In this document: in pieces, positions 42,652 to 52,500 of the stretch
Position numbering within the stretch: the stretch's first letter is position 1
How the letters are laid out: the number at the start of each line of letters is the position of its first letter
Origin: Kuafuiihalomonas sp050331295
GTDB taxonomy: Bacteria > Myxococcota > Kuafuiibacteriia > Kuafuiibacteriales > Kuafuiibacteriaceae
NCBI GenBank assembly: GCA_050331295.1
Contig: JBHJGZ010000002.1
Location: forward strand, 62,001-126,000
DNA length: 64,000 nt
Direction: 5' to 3'
Notes under the pieces: generated by a model
What the model was told of the DNA's origin: nothing
The model's database searches: none
What the model saw: the letters and a program-made list of their open reading frames with translations, nothing else
Position numbers and translations under genes: made by a program

Positions 42652-42759
42652 AGCGCTCATCAACGCCATCGAAATGCTCTTGGTGGCCGCGGGAGAAAGC
42701 GTTGCTGGAGTCCCGGTGAGGTCGGCATCGTAGACCTAGCCAAGCATCTCGACCATCAA

Positions 42760-42778
42760 AAGTGGTCTACAGCCACTT
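42760..42778 (-). terminator. weak hairpin after the mesaconyl-C4-CoA hydratase gene
   Basis: 6-bp stem AAGTGG/CCACTT with a 7-nt loop, followed on the minus strand by a short T-run, 19 nt after the stop at 42798. It could end the minus-strand transcript in the gap between convergent genes; the rest of 42652-42797 is featureless. Confidence 0.3.
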
Positions 42779-42797
42779 CGGAACTGGCGTCGTGGGT

Positions 42798-43652
42798 CTA
42801 CTCGGCGAGGGTTGCCGCGGCGGTGAGGGCGGTCGCTCCGTCGGGGCCGAGGGCCTCGAGTTCCACTTCGGCGCTACGCGGTCGACCGATGAGATGCAGC
42901 GGCGCCAAGTCGAACAAGGGCGCCTTGCCGCGAAACCGAAACGTTTGAAGCGCCCGGGCTTCGTTTCGACGGACCAGATCCGCCAAAAGGACCGCCACCA
43001 GCGGTCCGTGCACCACCAGCCCCGGATAGCCTTCTTCCTTGTTGGCGTAGTCTCGGTCGTAGTGGATGCGATGCGCGTTGAAGGTCAGGGCGGAGAAGCG
43101 GAAGAGAAGACGGGCGTCCGGGACCACCTGTCGCGACCAAGCTCTTGGTTCAGGCTCGATGGTGGCGACGGTGGGCGCGGGAACCGGCTGCCCCGGCTCG
43201 CGATAGACGATGTCCTGCTCTTCTTCGATGCAGAGCTCTTCGTCCTGGTGAAAGGCGTATGACACCTTCACGAAGGCTAGGTTGCCGGAACGGCCTTCCT
43301 TGAGCTCCACGTTCCGGATCGTATCCGTCCGCTGCGCGGTCCGACCGAGGACCAGAGGACGGTGAAAGGCTACCCGCGCGCCTGCGAACATCCTTCGCGG
43401 AAGCGAAATGGGCGGCATGAATCCTCCACGCTCCGGATGGCCATCGACGCTGAGACGCGCCTGCGGCGCGGTGGCCAGGAAGTAAAACCAGTGCCACAGC
43501 GGAGGCAGCGGGGCACCTGGCTCGATCCTCAGCTCGTGCGCATCCAGCATCGCCGCCGCGGCTCGGGCTGGCCAAGGCGAGAGATCGGACTCGACGCTCT
43601 GCGTCTTGCCGATCCAGTCGGAAAACTCGTTTTCGGCGCCTACCATCGCCAC
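42798..43652 (-). CDS. meh: mesaconyl-C4-CoA hydratase-like (MaoC/FAS1-type dehydratase)
   Basis: Predicted 284-residue double-hotdog hydratase. The catalytic hydratase-2 motif is 'FNAHRIHYDRDYANKEEGYPGLVVHGPL', seen as N-x-H-R-I-H-x-D followed by G-Y-P-G-L-V-V-H-G. The N-terminal half is a degenerate hotdog. In the 3-hydroxypropionate bi-cycle Meh turns mesaconyl-C4-CoA into (S)-citramalyl-CoA. Itaconyl-CoA hydratase (Ich) belongs to the same group and is the main alternative; the neighbouring mch and mct favour Meh. It is divergent from the CoA-transferase operon with only 26 nt between starts. Confidence 0.75.
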   Translation of the reverse strand: MAMVGAENEFSDWIGKTQSVESDLSPWPARAAAAMLDAHELRIEPGAPLPPLWHWFYFLATAPQARLSVDGHPERGGFMPPISLPRRMFAGARVAFHRPLVLGRTAQRTDTIRNVELKEGRSGNLAFVKVSYAFHQDEELCIEEEQDIVYREPGQPVPAPTVATIEPEPRAWSRQVVPDARLLFRFSALTFNAHRIHYDRDYANKEEGYPGLVVHGPLVAVLLADLVRRNEARALQTFRFRGKAPLFDLAPLHLIGRPRSAEVELEALGPDGATALTAAATLAE

Positions 43653-43678
43653 AACCGTTTCGTTAGCATGCCGCCGGG

Positions 43679-44902
43679 TTGGACGAAAACGGCGGCACAG
43701 TTGAACCCGCGCTCCCGATGCGCGGAATTCGCGTCATGGACGTGGGCACGTTCATGGCGGGTCCCCACGCCGCATCCATCTTCGGCGAATTTGGTGCCGA
43801 GGTCCTGAAGATTGAGCATCCCAAGGGTGACCCGATGCGTCGCTTCGGAAGCCGAACGTCGCACGACGACCTGAGCCTGCCGTTCCTGTCGGAGGCCCGG
43901 TGCCGCAAGTCCGTCACCGTCGACATTCGAAAGCCGGAGGGTGCGGCCATTTTCCTGAAGCTGGTCAGCAAGTCCGACGTCCTCATCGAGAACTTCCGAC
44001 CCGGGACGCTGGAAGAATGGGGTCTCGGTTGGGACGTCCTCCGGGAAGCCAACCCGGGCCTCGTGTTTTTGCGAGTGTCGAGCTACGGGCAGACCGGGCC
44101 CTATCGGCGCCGCTCCGGCTTCGCCCACATTGCCCACGCGTTTTCGGGCTTGTCGTACCTGTGTGGCTTTCCGGGAGAGACGCCAGTGGTTCCGGGCACG
44201 GTCCCCCTCGGAGACTACATGGCCGGTCTCTACGGGGCGATCGGTGTTCTGATCGCGCTCCGTCACCGAGAAAAGAGCGGAAAAGGACAGGTCATCGACG
44301 TGGCGATCTTCGAATCGATCTTCCGGACGCTGGAGGAGATCGCGGGCGTGTACGGCCTGCACGGCAAGGTCCGCGAGCGTGAGGGCGCCGGGAGCTTCGT
44401 TGCGGTGCCCCACGGCCACTTCAGGACCAAGGACGACAAGTGGGTGGCCATCGCGTGCACCACCGACCGGATGTTCGAGCGTCTCGCCGGCGCGATGGGC
44501 CGGCCCGAGCTGGCCAGCCTCGAGATGTACGGACCGCAGATGAAGCGGCGCGCGGCCCGGGATGAGGTCAACCAGCTGGTGGTCGACTGGGTCGAGACGC
44601 TGGACCGGGAGGAGTTCATGCAGGTCTGTCTGAGCGCCCAAGTGCCCTGCGGCAAGTTGAACAGCATCGCCGACATCTTCGAGGACGAGCACTTCGAGGC
44701 GAGGGGCGTGCTGGCGAGCATCGAGGTGCCCGGTGTCGGTGAGGTCGTCGTGCCCAACGTGATCCCACATCTGTCCAAGACGCCGGGCCGCATCACGAAC
44801 CTCGGCCCGGAGCTGGGAAGCGCGACGGTGGAGATCCTCGAGACTCTGGTAGGCCTTTCTTCGGAGGACATCGAGCAGCTCCGGACGCGGGGAATCATTT
44901 GA
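43679..44902 (+). CDS. CaiB/BaiF family III CoA-transferase, SmtA/SmtB-like
   Basis: Predicted 407-residue CoA-transferase that would move CoA between dicarboxylic acids. It has the interlocked-ring family motifs 'GIRVMDVGTFMAGPHAASIFGEFGAEV' (read as AGP...LG.FGA.V), 'LIENFRPGTLEEWG' and the catalytic Asp in 'LGDYMAGLYG'. It is a clear paralogue of the next gene over its whole length, as SmtA and SmtB of Chloroflexus (succinyl-CoA:malate CoA-transferase subunits) are of each other. TTG at 43679 is the longest start; ATG at 43718 is also possible. Confidence 0.75.
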   Translation: MDENGGTVEPALPMRGIRVMDVGTFMAGPHAASIFGEFGAEVLKIEHPKGDPMRRFGSRTSHDDLSLPFLSEARCRKSVTVDIRKPEGAAIFLKLVSKSDVLIENFRPGTLEEWGLGWDVLREANPGLVFLRVSSYGQTGPYRRRSGFAHIAHAFSGLSYLCGFPGETPVVPGTVPLGDYMAGLYGAIGVLIALRHREKSGKGQVIDVAIFESIFRTLEEIAGVYGLHGKVREREGAGSFVAVPHGHFRTKDDKWVAIACTTDRMFERLAGAMGRPELASLEMYGPQMKRRAARDEVNQLVVDWVETLDREEFMQVCLSAQVPCGKLNSIADIFEDEHFEARGVLASIEVPGVGEVVVPNVIPHLSKTPGRITNLGPELGSATVEILETLVGLSSEDIEQLRTRGII

Positions 44903-44910
44903 AGGTTGAG

Positions 44911-46140
44911 ATGGAAAACGTGTCGACGATGGAGCAAACCGAACTGCCTCTGGCCGGCATCCGCGTCATCGACATGGCGACGGTCATCGCAGGGCCCTAC
45001 GCGGCCTCGATCCTGGGAGAGTTCGGGGCCGACGTCATCAAGATCGAAAAGCCCGATGAAGGTTGCTCGCTCCGTCGATTCGGCACCCCGACCGCCATCG
45101 GGGACACGCTGACCTGGATGAGCGACGCTCGCAACAAACGGTCCGTGGCCCTCGATCTTCGGACCCCAAAGGGATCCGCCATCGTCAAGCGATTGGTCGA
45201 GTCATGCGATGTCCTCGTCGAAAACTTTCGCCCCGGCACCCTGGAGAAGTGGGGAATTGGGTGGAACGTTCTTCGGGAGATCAATCCCCGCCTCGTGATG
45301 TTACGGGTCACCGGATACGGACAGACCGGGCCCTACAAAGACCGGCCCGGTTTCGCGCGGGTGGCGCACGCGGTCGGAGGCCTGGCCTATCTCGCGGGAA
45401 TGCCGAAGGGCGTCCCCGTGACCCCCGGGTCGACGACCCTCGGTGACTACATGACGGGTCTTTATGGGTGCGTGGGCATCCTGATGGCCCTGCGTCATCG
45501 AGACGCGACAGGCGAGGGCCAGTACATCGATGCCGCCCTCTACGAGTCCATCTTCCGATGCACGGCGGAGCTCGCCCCGGCCTACGGGATGTATGGCGTG
45601 GTTCGCGAGCGCCACGGTCCGCATGACAACAACTTCGCGTGTCCGAACGGTCATTTCCCGACCAGCGACCGCCAGTGGGTCGCCATCAGCTGCGTGACCG
45701 ACGAGCTCTTCGCCCGGCTCACGAGGGCGATGAGCCGACCGGACCTCGCGGCAGACCACGTGTACGGCAAAAAAGAGCTCCGTCTCGCACACCACCACGA
45801 CGTGAACGAGATCGTCCGAGACTGGTGCGGCTCGCTGAGCCGCTCCGAGATCCTGGAGCGGTGCTACGCCGCCCGGGCGCCGGCTGGGCCATTGAATACC
45901 ATCGCGGACATCTTCGGCGATCGTCAGTTTCACGCCCGCCGCATGCTGATGGCCATCGATGACCCGGACCTTCAGGAGACCGTCATCGTCCCCGCCACCA
46001 TCCCGCGACTTTCGGAGACACCGGGGACGATACGCCATCTGGGGCCCCGCCTCGGCGCGCACACCGAGGAGGTGCTGAGAGAGGTCCTCGGCCTCGACGA
46101 AGCCGAGATCTCTCAACTGAAGGAAGAGCACATCATATGA
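44911..46140 (+). CDS. CaiB/BaiF family III CoA-transferase, SmtA/SmtB-like
   Basis: Predicted 409-residue partner of the preceding CoA-transferase. The shared motifs are 'GIRVIDMATVIAGPYAAS', 'LVENFRPGTLEKWGIGW' and the catalytic Asp in 'LGDYMTGLYG'. ATG at 44911 has an AAGG Shine-Dalgarno at about -8, while a TTG at 44899 would overlap the previous stop. Two adjacent paralogues suggest a hetero-oligomer, as for SmtAB, giving (S)-malyl-CoA for cleavage by Mcl to acetyl-CoA and glyoxylate. Which subunit is A or B cannot be told. Confidence 0.75.
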   Translation: MENVSTMEQTELPLAGIRVIDMATVIAGPYAASILGEFGADVIKIEKPDEGCSLRRFGTPTAIGDTLTWMSDARNKRSVALDLRTPKGSAIVKRLVESCDVLVENFRPGTLEKWGIGWNVLREINPRLVMLRVTGYGQTGPYKDRPGFARVAHAVGGLAYLAGMPKGVPVTPGSTTLGDYMTGLYGCVGILMALRHRDATGEGQYIDAALYESIFRCTAELAPAYGMYGVVRERHGPHDNNFACPNGHFPTSDRQWVAISCVTDELFARLTRAMSRPDLAADHVYGKKELRLAHHHDVNEIVRDWCGSLSRSEILERCYAARAPAGPLNTIADIFGDRQFHARRMLMAIDDPDLQETVIVPATIPRLSETPGTIRHLGPRLGAHTEEVLREVLGLDEAEISQLKEEHII

Positions 46141-47369
46141 GCGACGGAATTCTCTCTGGCCTTCGCGTCGTCGAGGGCAGCGCATTCGTGGCCGCTCCCC
46201 TCGGGGGCATGAACCTCGCCCAGCTCGGTGCTGATGTCATCCGGTTCGATCCCATCGGAGGGGGGCTCGACTACGGCCGGTGGCCTCTGGGTCCCGACGG
46301 CAAGCAGAGCCTGTTTTGGGCCGGGCTCAACAAGGGAAAGCGGTCCATCGCCGTCGACCTTCGACACGACCGTGGACGAGAGTTGCTGACCCGACTCATC
46401 GGTCTATCCGGTCCCGAGAACGGTATCTTCAGCACCAATTTCCCCGCTCGGGGCTGGCTCGCGTACGAGGCCCTGAAGGCGCACCGCGAAGACCTCATCA
46501 TGGTCAATCTGGTCGGTCGCCGCGACGGTGGCTCGGAGGTGGACTACACCGTCAATCCGCAGACCGGCTTGCCGTCGATGACCGGACCCGAGAACTCCTC
46601 GGCGCCGGTCAATCACGTCTTGCCGGCCTGGGACCTCATCACCGGCCAGATGATCGCGATGGCGGTGCTCGCAGCTGAGCGGCACCGACGGATTCACGGG
46701 ACCGGGCAGTTGGTTCGGGTCGCCCTCAAGGACGTGGCGCTGGCGACCCTCGGGCACCTCGGGATGCTGGCGGAGGCGACCTTCCAATCGGTGGATCGTC
46801 CGAAACAGGACAACTACCTTTACGGGGCGTTCGGGCGAGACTTCGAAACCCTGGACGGCCAACGGATCATGGTTGTCGGACTCACGCCCTCCCAGTGGAA
46901 GTGCCTGCAGAAGGCGACCGGTCTCGGCCCTCGGCTGTCCGACCTGGGCGAACGACTGGGACTCGACCTCGACGAACAAGGAAACCGGTTTCGAGCGCGC
47001 CGCGAGATCGCCGATGTGCTCGCATCTTGGGTACACGCGAGGACGCTGGACGAGATCCAATCCCTTTTCTCGGAGCATCGAGTGACGTGGGGACCCTATC
47101 GAACGGTGCGCGAGACCTTGCGTACGGACCCGGACTGTTCATCCGACAATCCGATGTTCGACATGGTGGAGCAGCCGGGCATCGGTCGGTTCCTGGTGCC
47201 CGGTCATCCGCTCGAATTCAGCCAGGTAGCCAGGGTGCCCGCCGCTCCCGCGCCTCGGCTCGGCCAACACACCGACGAGATATTGCTCGAACTGCTCGGC
47301 CTGTCCGAAGCAGAAGTCGGTCAACTGCACGATGATGGGGTCGTGGCCGGTCCCGCGTCCTCTGAATAG
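46137..47369 (+). CDS. mct: mesaconyl-CoA C1-C4 CoA-transferase-like (2-methylfumaryl-CoA isomerase)
   Basis: Predicted 410-residue family III CoA-transferase, clearly distinct from the two before it. It reads 'GLRVVEGSAFVAAPLGGMNLAQLGADV' (motif A-P-x-G-G...L-G-A-D-V), 'YTVNPQTGLPSMTGP' and 'NHVLPAWDLITGQM', with Asp of 'AWD' at the catalytic position. This pattern matches the intramolecular CoA-transferase Mct, which shifts CoA from C1 to C4 of mesaconate. ATG at 46137 overlaps the previous stop. The next gene, 23 nt on, is mcl, the same adjacency I recall in Chloroflexus. Confidence 0.8.
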   Translation: MSDGILSGLRVVEGSAFVAAPLGGMNLAQLGADVIRFDPIGGGLDYGRWPLGPDGKQSLFWAGLNKGKRSIAVDLRHDRGRELLTRLIGLSGPENGIFSTNFPARGWLAYEALKAHREDLIMVNLVGRRDGGSEVDYTVNPQTGLPSMTGPENSSAPVNHVLPAWDLITGQMIAMAVLAAERHRRIHGTGQLVRVALKDVALATLGHLGMLAEATFQSVDRPKQDNYLYGAFGRDFETLDGQRIMVVGLTPSQWKCLQKATGLGPRLSDLGERLGLDLDEQGNRFRARREIADVLASWVHARTLDEIQSLFSEHRVTWGPYRTVRETLRTDPDCSSDNPMFDMVEQPGIGRFLVPGHPLEFSQVARVPAAPAPRLGQHTDEILLELLGLSEAEVGQLHDDGVVAGPASSE

Positions 47370-47392
47370 ACCGAGATGAGGAAGGATTGAAA

Positions 47393-48430
47393 ATGAAACT
47401 CCACCGCAACTTCTACAAGCCCCTGGCCCTCGGGGCTCCCGAACCCTACCGAGAGCTTCCGGTCCGCCCGGAGCGCATGGTTCATTTCTTTCCTCCCCAC
47501 GTGGAGAAGATCAGGGCCAAGGCACCGGAGCTGGCGCTCAAGGTCGACGTCATGTGCGGGAACCTGGAGGATGCGATTCCGGTCGACGCCAAAGAAGCAG
47601 CCCGACAAGGCTTCATCGAGCTCGGTCAGAACCTGGACTTTCGCGATACCGGGCTGTGGGTTCGGGTGAATGCGCTCAACAGCCCATGGTTTCTGGACGA
47701 CGTCATGCAGATCGTCGCGGCGCTGAAGGACAAGCTCGACGTCGTGATGATCCCCAAGGTGGAGGGTCCGTGGGACGTTCATTACGTCGACCAGCTCCTG
47801 GCCCAGCTGGAGGCTCGGCATCAGCTGAAGAAGCCTATCTTGCTTCATGCCCTGCTGGAGACGGCCGAGGGGGTTCAGAACGTCGACGCCATCGCGCTGT
47901 CCAGCCCGCGGATGCACGGTCTGAGCCTGGGGCCAGCGGATCTGGCTGCTTCCCGGGGGATGAAGACCACCCGCGTGGGGGGTGGACATCCGGGCTACGG
48001 TGTTCTGGCGGATCCCGGTGAAGGTGAGCGCGCCTTTTCGCAGCAGGATCTCTGGCACTACACCATGGCCAAGATGGTGGACGCGTGCAGCGCCGCTGGC
48101 ATCGGCGCATTCTATGGTCCGTTCGGGGACATCCGGGACGAGGCCGGATGTGAGGCACAATTCCGGAACGCTTTCTTGATGGGGTGTGTCGGCGCTTGGT
48201 CCCTCGCTCCCAACCAGATCGCCATCGCCAAGCGCGTCTTCAGCCCTGAGGTGGATGAGGTGCTCTTCGCCAAGAAGATCCTCGATGCCATGCCGGACGG
48301 CTCCGGCGTGGCCATGATCGACGGCAAGATGCAGGACGACGCCACCTGGAAGCAGGCCAAGGTCATCGTCGATCTTGCGCGTCTGGTTGCCGAAAAGGAC
48401 CCCGACCTCGCCGAGGCCTACGGGTTCTGA
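47393..48430 (+). CDS. mcl: malyl-CoA/beta-methylmalyl-CoA/citramalyl-CoA lyase
   Basis: Predicted 345-residue Mg-dependent lyase of the HpcH/CitE family. It begins 'KLHRNFYKPLALGAP' and contains 'CGNLEDAIP' (metal-binding acidic site), 'MIPKVEGPWDVHYVD', 'LLETAEGVQNVD' (Glu ligand) and 'GLSLGPADLAASRG'. The length and the long C-terminal segment match Mcl of the 3-hydroxypropionate bi-cycle rather than citrate-lyase beta. Mcl can act three times in the pathway: cleaving malyl-CoA, condensing propionyl-CoA with glyoxylate, and cleaving citramalyl-CoA. ATG at 47393 follows GAAGGA. Confidence 0.87.
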   Translation: MKLHRNFYKPLALGAPEPYRELPVRPERMVHFFPPHVEKIRAKAPELALKVDVMCGNLEDAIPVDAKEAARQGFIELGQNLDFRDTGLWVRVNALNSPWFLDDVMQIVAALKDKLDVVMIPKVEGPWDVHYVDQLLAQLEARHQLKKPILLHALLETAEGVQNVDAIALSSPRMHGLSLGPADLAASRGMKTTRVGGGHPGYGVLADPGEGERAFSQQDLWHYTMAKMVDACSAAGIGAFYGPFGDIRDEAGCEAQFRNAFLMGCVGAWSLAPNQIAIAKRVFSPEVDEVLFAKKILDAMPDGSGVAMIDGKMQDDATWKQAKVIVDLARLVAEKDPDLAEAYGF

Positions 48431-48438
48431 GGGATGCC

Positions 48439-49491
48439 ATGAGCAAGACGCGGCCCGGTAACTACTTCGATGACTTTCATGTCGGTCAGGAGATCGTGCA
48501 CGCCACGCCGCGTACGGTGACCGAAGGCGATGTCTCCGTGTACGCATCGCTCTTCGGGCCCAGGTTCGCGCTGGGCTCTTCGTCGATGTTTGCGAAAGCG
48601 TTCGGGCTCCCGCGATCACCTGTCGACGACCTGCTCGCCTTCCACATCGTGTTCGGCAAGACGGTGCCGGATATCTCGCTGAACGCCATCGCCAATCTGG
48701 GCTACGCCGCCGGCCGCTTCGGCGCCCTCGTCTTCCCCGGCGACACGCTGTCCACGACCTCCCGCATCACCGGTCTTCGGCAGAACAAGAACGGCAAGAC
48801 GGGGGTGGTGTACGTCCGGTCGACGGGCGTCAACCAGCGGGGAGAGATGGTGGTGGAGTACGACCGCTGGGTGATGGTCCGAAAGCGGGACCTCGATGCT
48901 CCGGCTCCGGAGCCGGTGGTCCCTGAGCTCCCACCCATGGTGGCCACCGACCAACTCGTGGTGCCCTACGAGGTCTCGGAGGGTTGCGACCTTCGGCTCG
49001 CGGGGAGCGACCAACTCTGGGACGATTACGAGGTCGGCGAGAAGATCGACCACGTCGACGCCATGACCATCGAGGATGCCGAGCACATGATGGCGTGCCG
49101 CTTGTTCCAGAACACCGCCAAGGTGCACTTCAACCTTCACACCGAGAAGGAAGGCAGGTTCGGCAAACGGATCATCTACGGGGGCTACATCATCAGCCTC
49201 GCCCGGGCCCTCTCGTTCAACGGCCTCGCCAATGCTCATTCCATCGCTGCCATCAACGGCGGGCGGCACACGGCGCCCGCCTTCGGCCTGGATACGGTCT
49301 ATGCGTGGTCGGAAGTTCTGGGCAAGGAGGCCCTGCCCGGTCACGCCACCGTTGGCGCGCTCCGCATCCGAACGGTGGCCACCAAGGACCGACCGTGCTC
49401 AGACTTCCCCTATCAACTGGATGACGGCACCTACGATCCATCGGTGCTCCTCGACTTCGACTACACGGTCTTGATGCCGCGGCGCCGCTGA
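48439..49491 (+). CDS. mch: mesaconyl-C1-CoA hydratase (beta-methylmalyl-CoA dehydratase)
   Basis: Predicted 350-residue double-hotdog enzyme. N-terminal and C-terminal MaoC-like halves are both full-sized ('GNYFDDFHVGQEIVHATPRTVTEGD', read as F-D-x-F-x-V-G-Q, and 'DYEVGEKIDHVDAMTIEDAEHM'). 'NTAKVHFN' and 'GKRIIYGGYIISLARALSFNGLAN' (G-G-Y-I-I-S-L-A-R) are Mch landmarks. It dehydrates beta-methylmalyl-CoA to mesaconyl-C1-CoA and is diagnostic because few other pathways use it (ethylmalonyl-CoA pathway and 3-hydroxypropionate bi-cycle). ATG at 48439 is 9 nt after the mcl stop. Confidence 0.9.
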   Translation: MSKTRPGNYFDDFHVGQEIVHATPRTVTEGDVSVYASLFGPRFALGSSSMFAKAFGLPRSPVDDLLAFHIVFGKTVPDISLNAIANLGYAAGRFGALVFPGDTLSTTSRITGLRQNKNGKTGVVYVRSTGVNQRGEMVVEYDRWVMVRKRDLDAPAPEPVVPELPPMVATDQLVVPYEVSEGCDLRLAGSDQLWDDYEVGEKIDHVDAMTIEDAEHMMACRLFQNTAKVHFNLHTEKEGRFGKRIIYGGYIISLARALSFNGLANAHSIAAINGGRHTAPAFGLDTVYAWSEVLGKEALPGHATVGALRIRTVATKDRPCSDFPYQLDDGTYDPSVLLDFDYTVLMPRRR

Positions 49492-49512
49492 GCCGCGAAG
49501 AAGTGATCCGCC

Positions 49513-52500
49513 ATGAGAGATCGCGACACCGTCGTGGCCCTGGTCGGGCAGGGGGTCGATACTTCCCGGATCGCCCGGGCCCTGCGAGAGATCGGGTTGG
49601 GCACCGGTCGGCGATTCCGCACCTTGGCCGTGGTCGAGGCCCAGGGCTCGGGGAGTATCGTCCAGCGAAGCGCCGACGATGTGGTCGAGCTCCCGGAAGG
49701 ACTCCGACTTCATCAGGCCAATGAGGTCGCGCCGCTCCTCGCGGCCCATGGTGTCACCGCCGTGGTTCCCGGCCTGGGAAGCGGTGAGCCGATCTTTCCT
49801 TGGGCCAAGCGGGTCAAGGCCGAAGGGTGGCGCTTCATCGGGCCCAGCGTGGCGAGCCTGCGGCGATGGCTCGAGCCGTTGCGCCTTCGGCAGACGGCCC
49901 AGTCGCTCGGCATCGCGACCGTACCGTGGAGCGGCAAGGTGCTTCACAGTCTCGACGAGGTCAAAGTGCACGCCGCTCGGCTCGGCTTCCCGGTGCTGCT
50001 GCGGGCGCCGACCGCCGTGCAGACCGGGCTCGGGGTTGCGAGAAGCGCGAAGGAGCTCGAGACCACCTTCGCGGCCGCCGTCGAGCGCTCGGCGCAGGCC
50101 GCTGACTCGAATGCCGGGGGTGTTCTCCTGGAGCGCCTGCTTCCAGGCGTTCGGCGCCTGGAGGTCCCGGTGGTGAGCTTCCCCGACGGACGACGGTGGA
50201 TCCTCGACGTCATCGATGCCTCCCTTCGGCGACGAGACGGGTCTGTCATCGTCGAGGCGCCGGCGCCAGGACTCGATGTTGCAATTCAGCGGAAGGTCCG
50301 AGCCGCGGCGGCGCAGTTTGCCGAGGTGCTTCGTCACGAGCACGTGGGCACGATGGCGTTTCTGTACCGACCGGGTACGGCCGAGGTTACGTTTCTGGGC
50401 TACGACTTTGGTCGGGGTGGAGAGCATGCGGCCGCCGAGATGCTCCGAGGCATCGATCTCGCGAAGCTTCGGGTCGCGCTCGGCCTCGATCTTCCACTCC
50501 CCCGGGGCGGTCCGCCCGAGCCACGCGGCCACGCGATGGCCGCACAGTTGCGGGTCGAGCCCTCCGAATCCCATCCGATCCTCATGCACTTCCGGCCCGC
50601 CTCCGGACCAGGGGTCCGGACGGATTCCGACGCGAGGGCTGGAGATCGTCTGTCGCCCCAGGCCGCGGTGGCCGAGATCATCGCCCACGGAACGGACCGT
50701 TGGGAGGCGCTGGCCCGCTTGCGAAGCGCTCTGGCCGAGTCCGCTTACATCGTGAGGGGCGGCGAGACCTCGATGTCGGCGCTCTTGCACGTCACACGCT
50801 CGCCCGAGCTCGAGGCTGGGCCGGTCGTCGTGGACTGGTGGATCGAACAACTCCGCGAAGGCGAGCTCCGGTCCCGCCAGCACGTGGCGGAGGCTCTCCT
50901 CGTCGCCGCCGCCGACACCCATGCGGTGGGCCATGTGGCGGACCGCGAGGCCTTCGTAGCCTCGGCCGCCCAGGGCCGACCCGCTACGCGCCCGCCGACC
51001 AGCCGGGCGGTCGAGCTCGAGCTCGACGGAGAGGTTCACGGGCTCGTGGTCACCGCCCTCGATATCGATCGCTACGAAGTGCTGACAGACGCGGGTCGGG
51101 TCCAGCTTCGTTTCGAGCGAGGGATGGGTCGGGAGCGCGTCCTGATCTGTGGAGGTACGCGCTACGCCATCACCACGAGCCGGACCGACCGGGTTCACGA
51201 GGTGCTGGTAAACGGTGAGCCCTACCGTATCCGCCATCTGCCGGGAGGTGTGGTGCGCGCCGACTTCCCGGCCATCGTCGTGGGTGTGGACGTGGCCGAG
51301 GGCGAGCAGGTGGCGGCGGGCGACCCCGTGGCCACCTTGGAAGCCATGAACATGGAGCTGGTCGTGGCTTCCAAGCACAGCGGTCGAGTGCGAAAGGTCC
51401 TGGTGCAGCGAGGCCAACAGGTCAGCCCGTCGCAGCCTCTGGTGTGGCTCGAGAGCGCCCGATCTCGAGCCGACTCGGAGCGAAGCCGGGTGGATTTTGG
51501 GATACTGGTACGTCGCTCTGCGCCGCCCCCGCCGCTCGACGTTCTGCAGTCTTTCTTTCGCGGCTTCGATGTGGCCTTGGACTCGGCGCAAGAAGCGGCC
51601 CAGGTTCTCGACCCGGCCAGCGACCTTGGACCACTCGTCGCTGCATTCATCCGGCTCCTGGAGCTGGGACCCGCCTCACCCGAAATCGAGGATGCTCCCG
51701 ACGGGGGGGTGCGCCTCGGCTACGGCGAATTCGTGGCAAGCTTCCTGACGACCTGGGATGCTCGGAATCTTCCCCAGAACTTCCTCTCGCGGCTGCAGGA
51801 GGCGGCCGAAGCCTACGGCGCGACGAGCCTCGAGCGAACGCCGGAACTCGTCGAGGCGTTGTTCCGACTGCACATGGCCATGGCCCGTCGATCCGAGCTC
51901 GTCGTGTGTCTTCTCGGGCTGCTCGGCCGACAGCTCGAGATGAGCCCCGCGCCGGAGCTCGGCTACGCGTACCGTGGTCTTCTGGACCGCTTGATCGCGC
52001 TGACGCAATCCATCCTGCCGGAGGTGTGTGAGACGGCGCGTGCGGTCCAGTTCCGGCTGTTCGATGGTCCCCACCTCGCTCGGCTCCGGGCCGGGTATCT
52101 CGAAGAGATGGAGGCCGCAACGCGCCAGCTGGAGGAAGGCCCATCCCGAGAAGCCATAGAGCGCTTGATCTCGGGACCTCTGACCGTCACCAGCCGCCTG
52201 ATGCAGAGGGGCGCCAACTCCGCCCTGCGGGCGGCGTCTCTCGAAGTCCTCCTCCGAAGGTACTATCGAAGCCGTCAGCTGTCAGGCTCCGACATCGAAG
52301 TCCTGGATCCTGACGGTCCTCTCCTCTGCGCGGCCATCGCGGCGGACGGACCGGGCCACGACCGCACCATCGTCGGTTGGCTGGGCGACCTGCCGGGGCT
52401 CATCGCCTACGGCAGCGTTCTGCGGGGCGCGCTGGAACGCCTCTCTGGACCGGTGGGACTCGAGCTGGCGATCGTGCGCAGCGACACCGCGCCTCACACC

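Noticed and set aside
42798..48430. Itaconate-degradation operon (Ict, Ich, Ccl) as the sole reading of the CoA genes
   Set aside because: A full-length Mch-type double hotdog hydratase and an Mct-like transferase are not part of that route; kept as an alternative for meh only.
49399..51591. 730-codon minus-strand frame opposite the carboxylase-like gene
   Set aside because: Composition typical of antisense frames (Arg, His, Gly rich) and no motif; the plus-strand fusion has clear domains.
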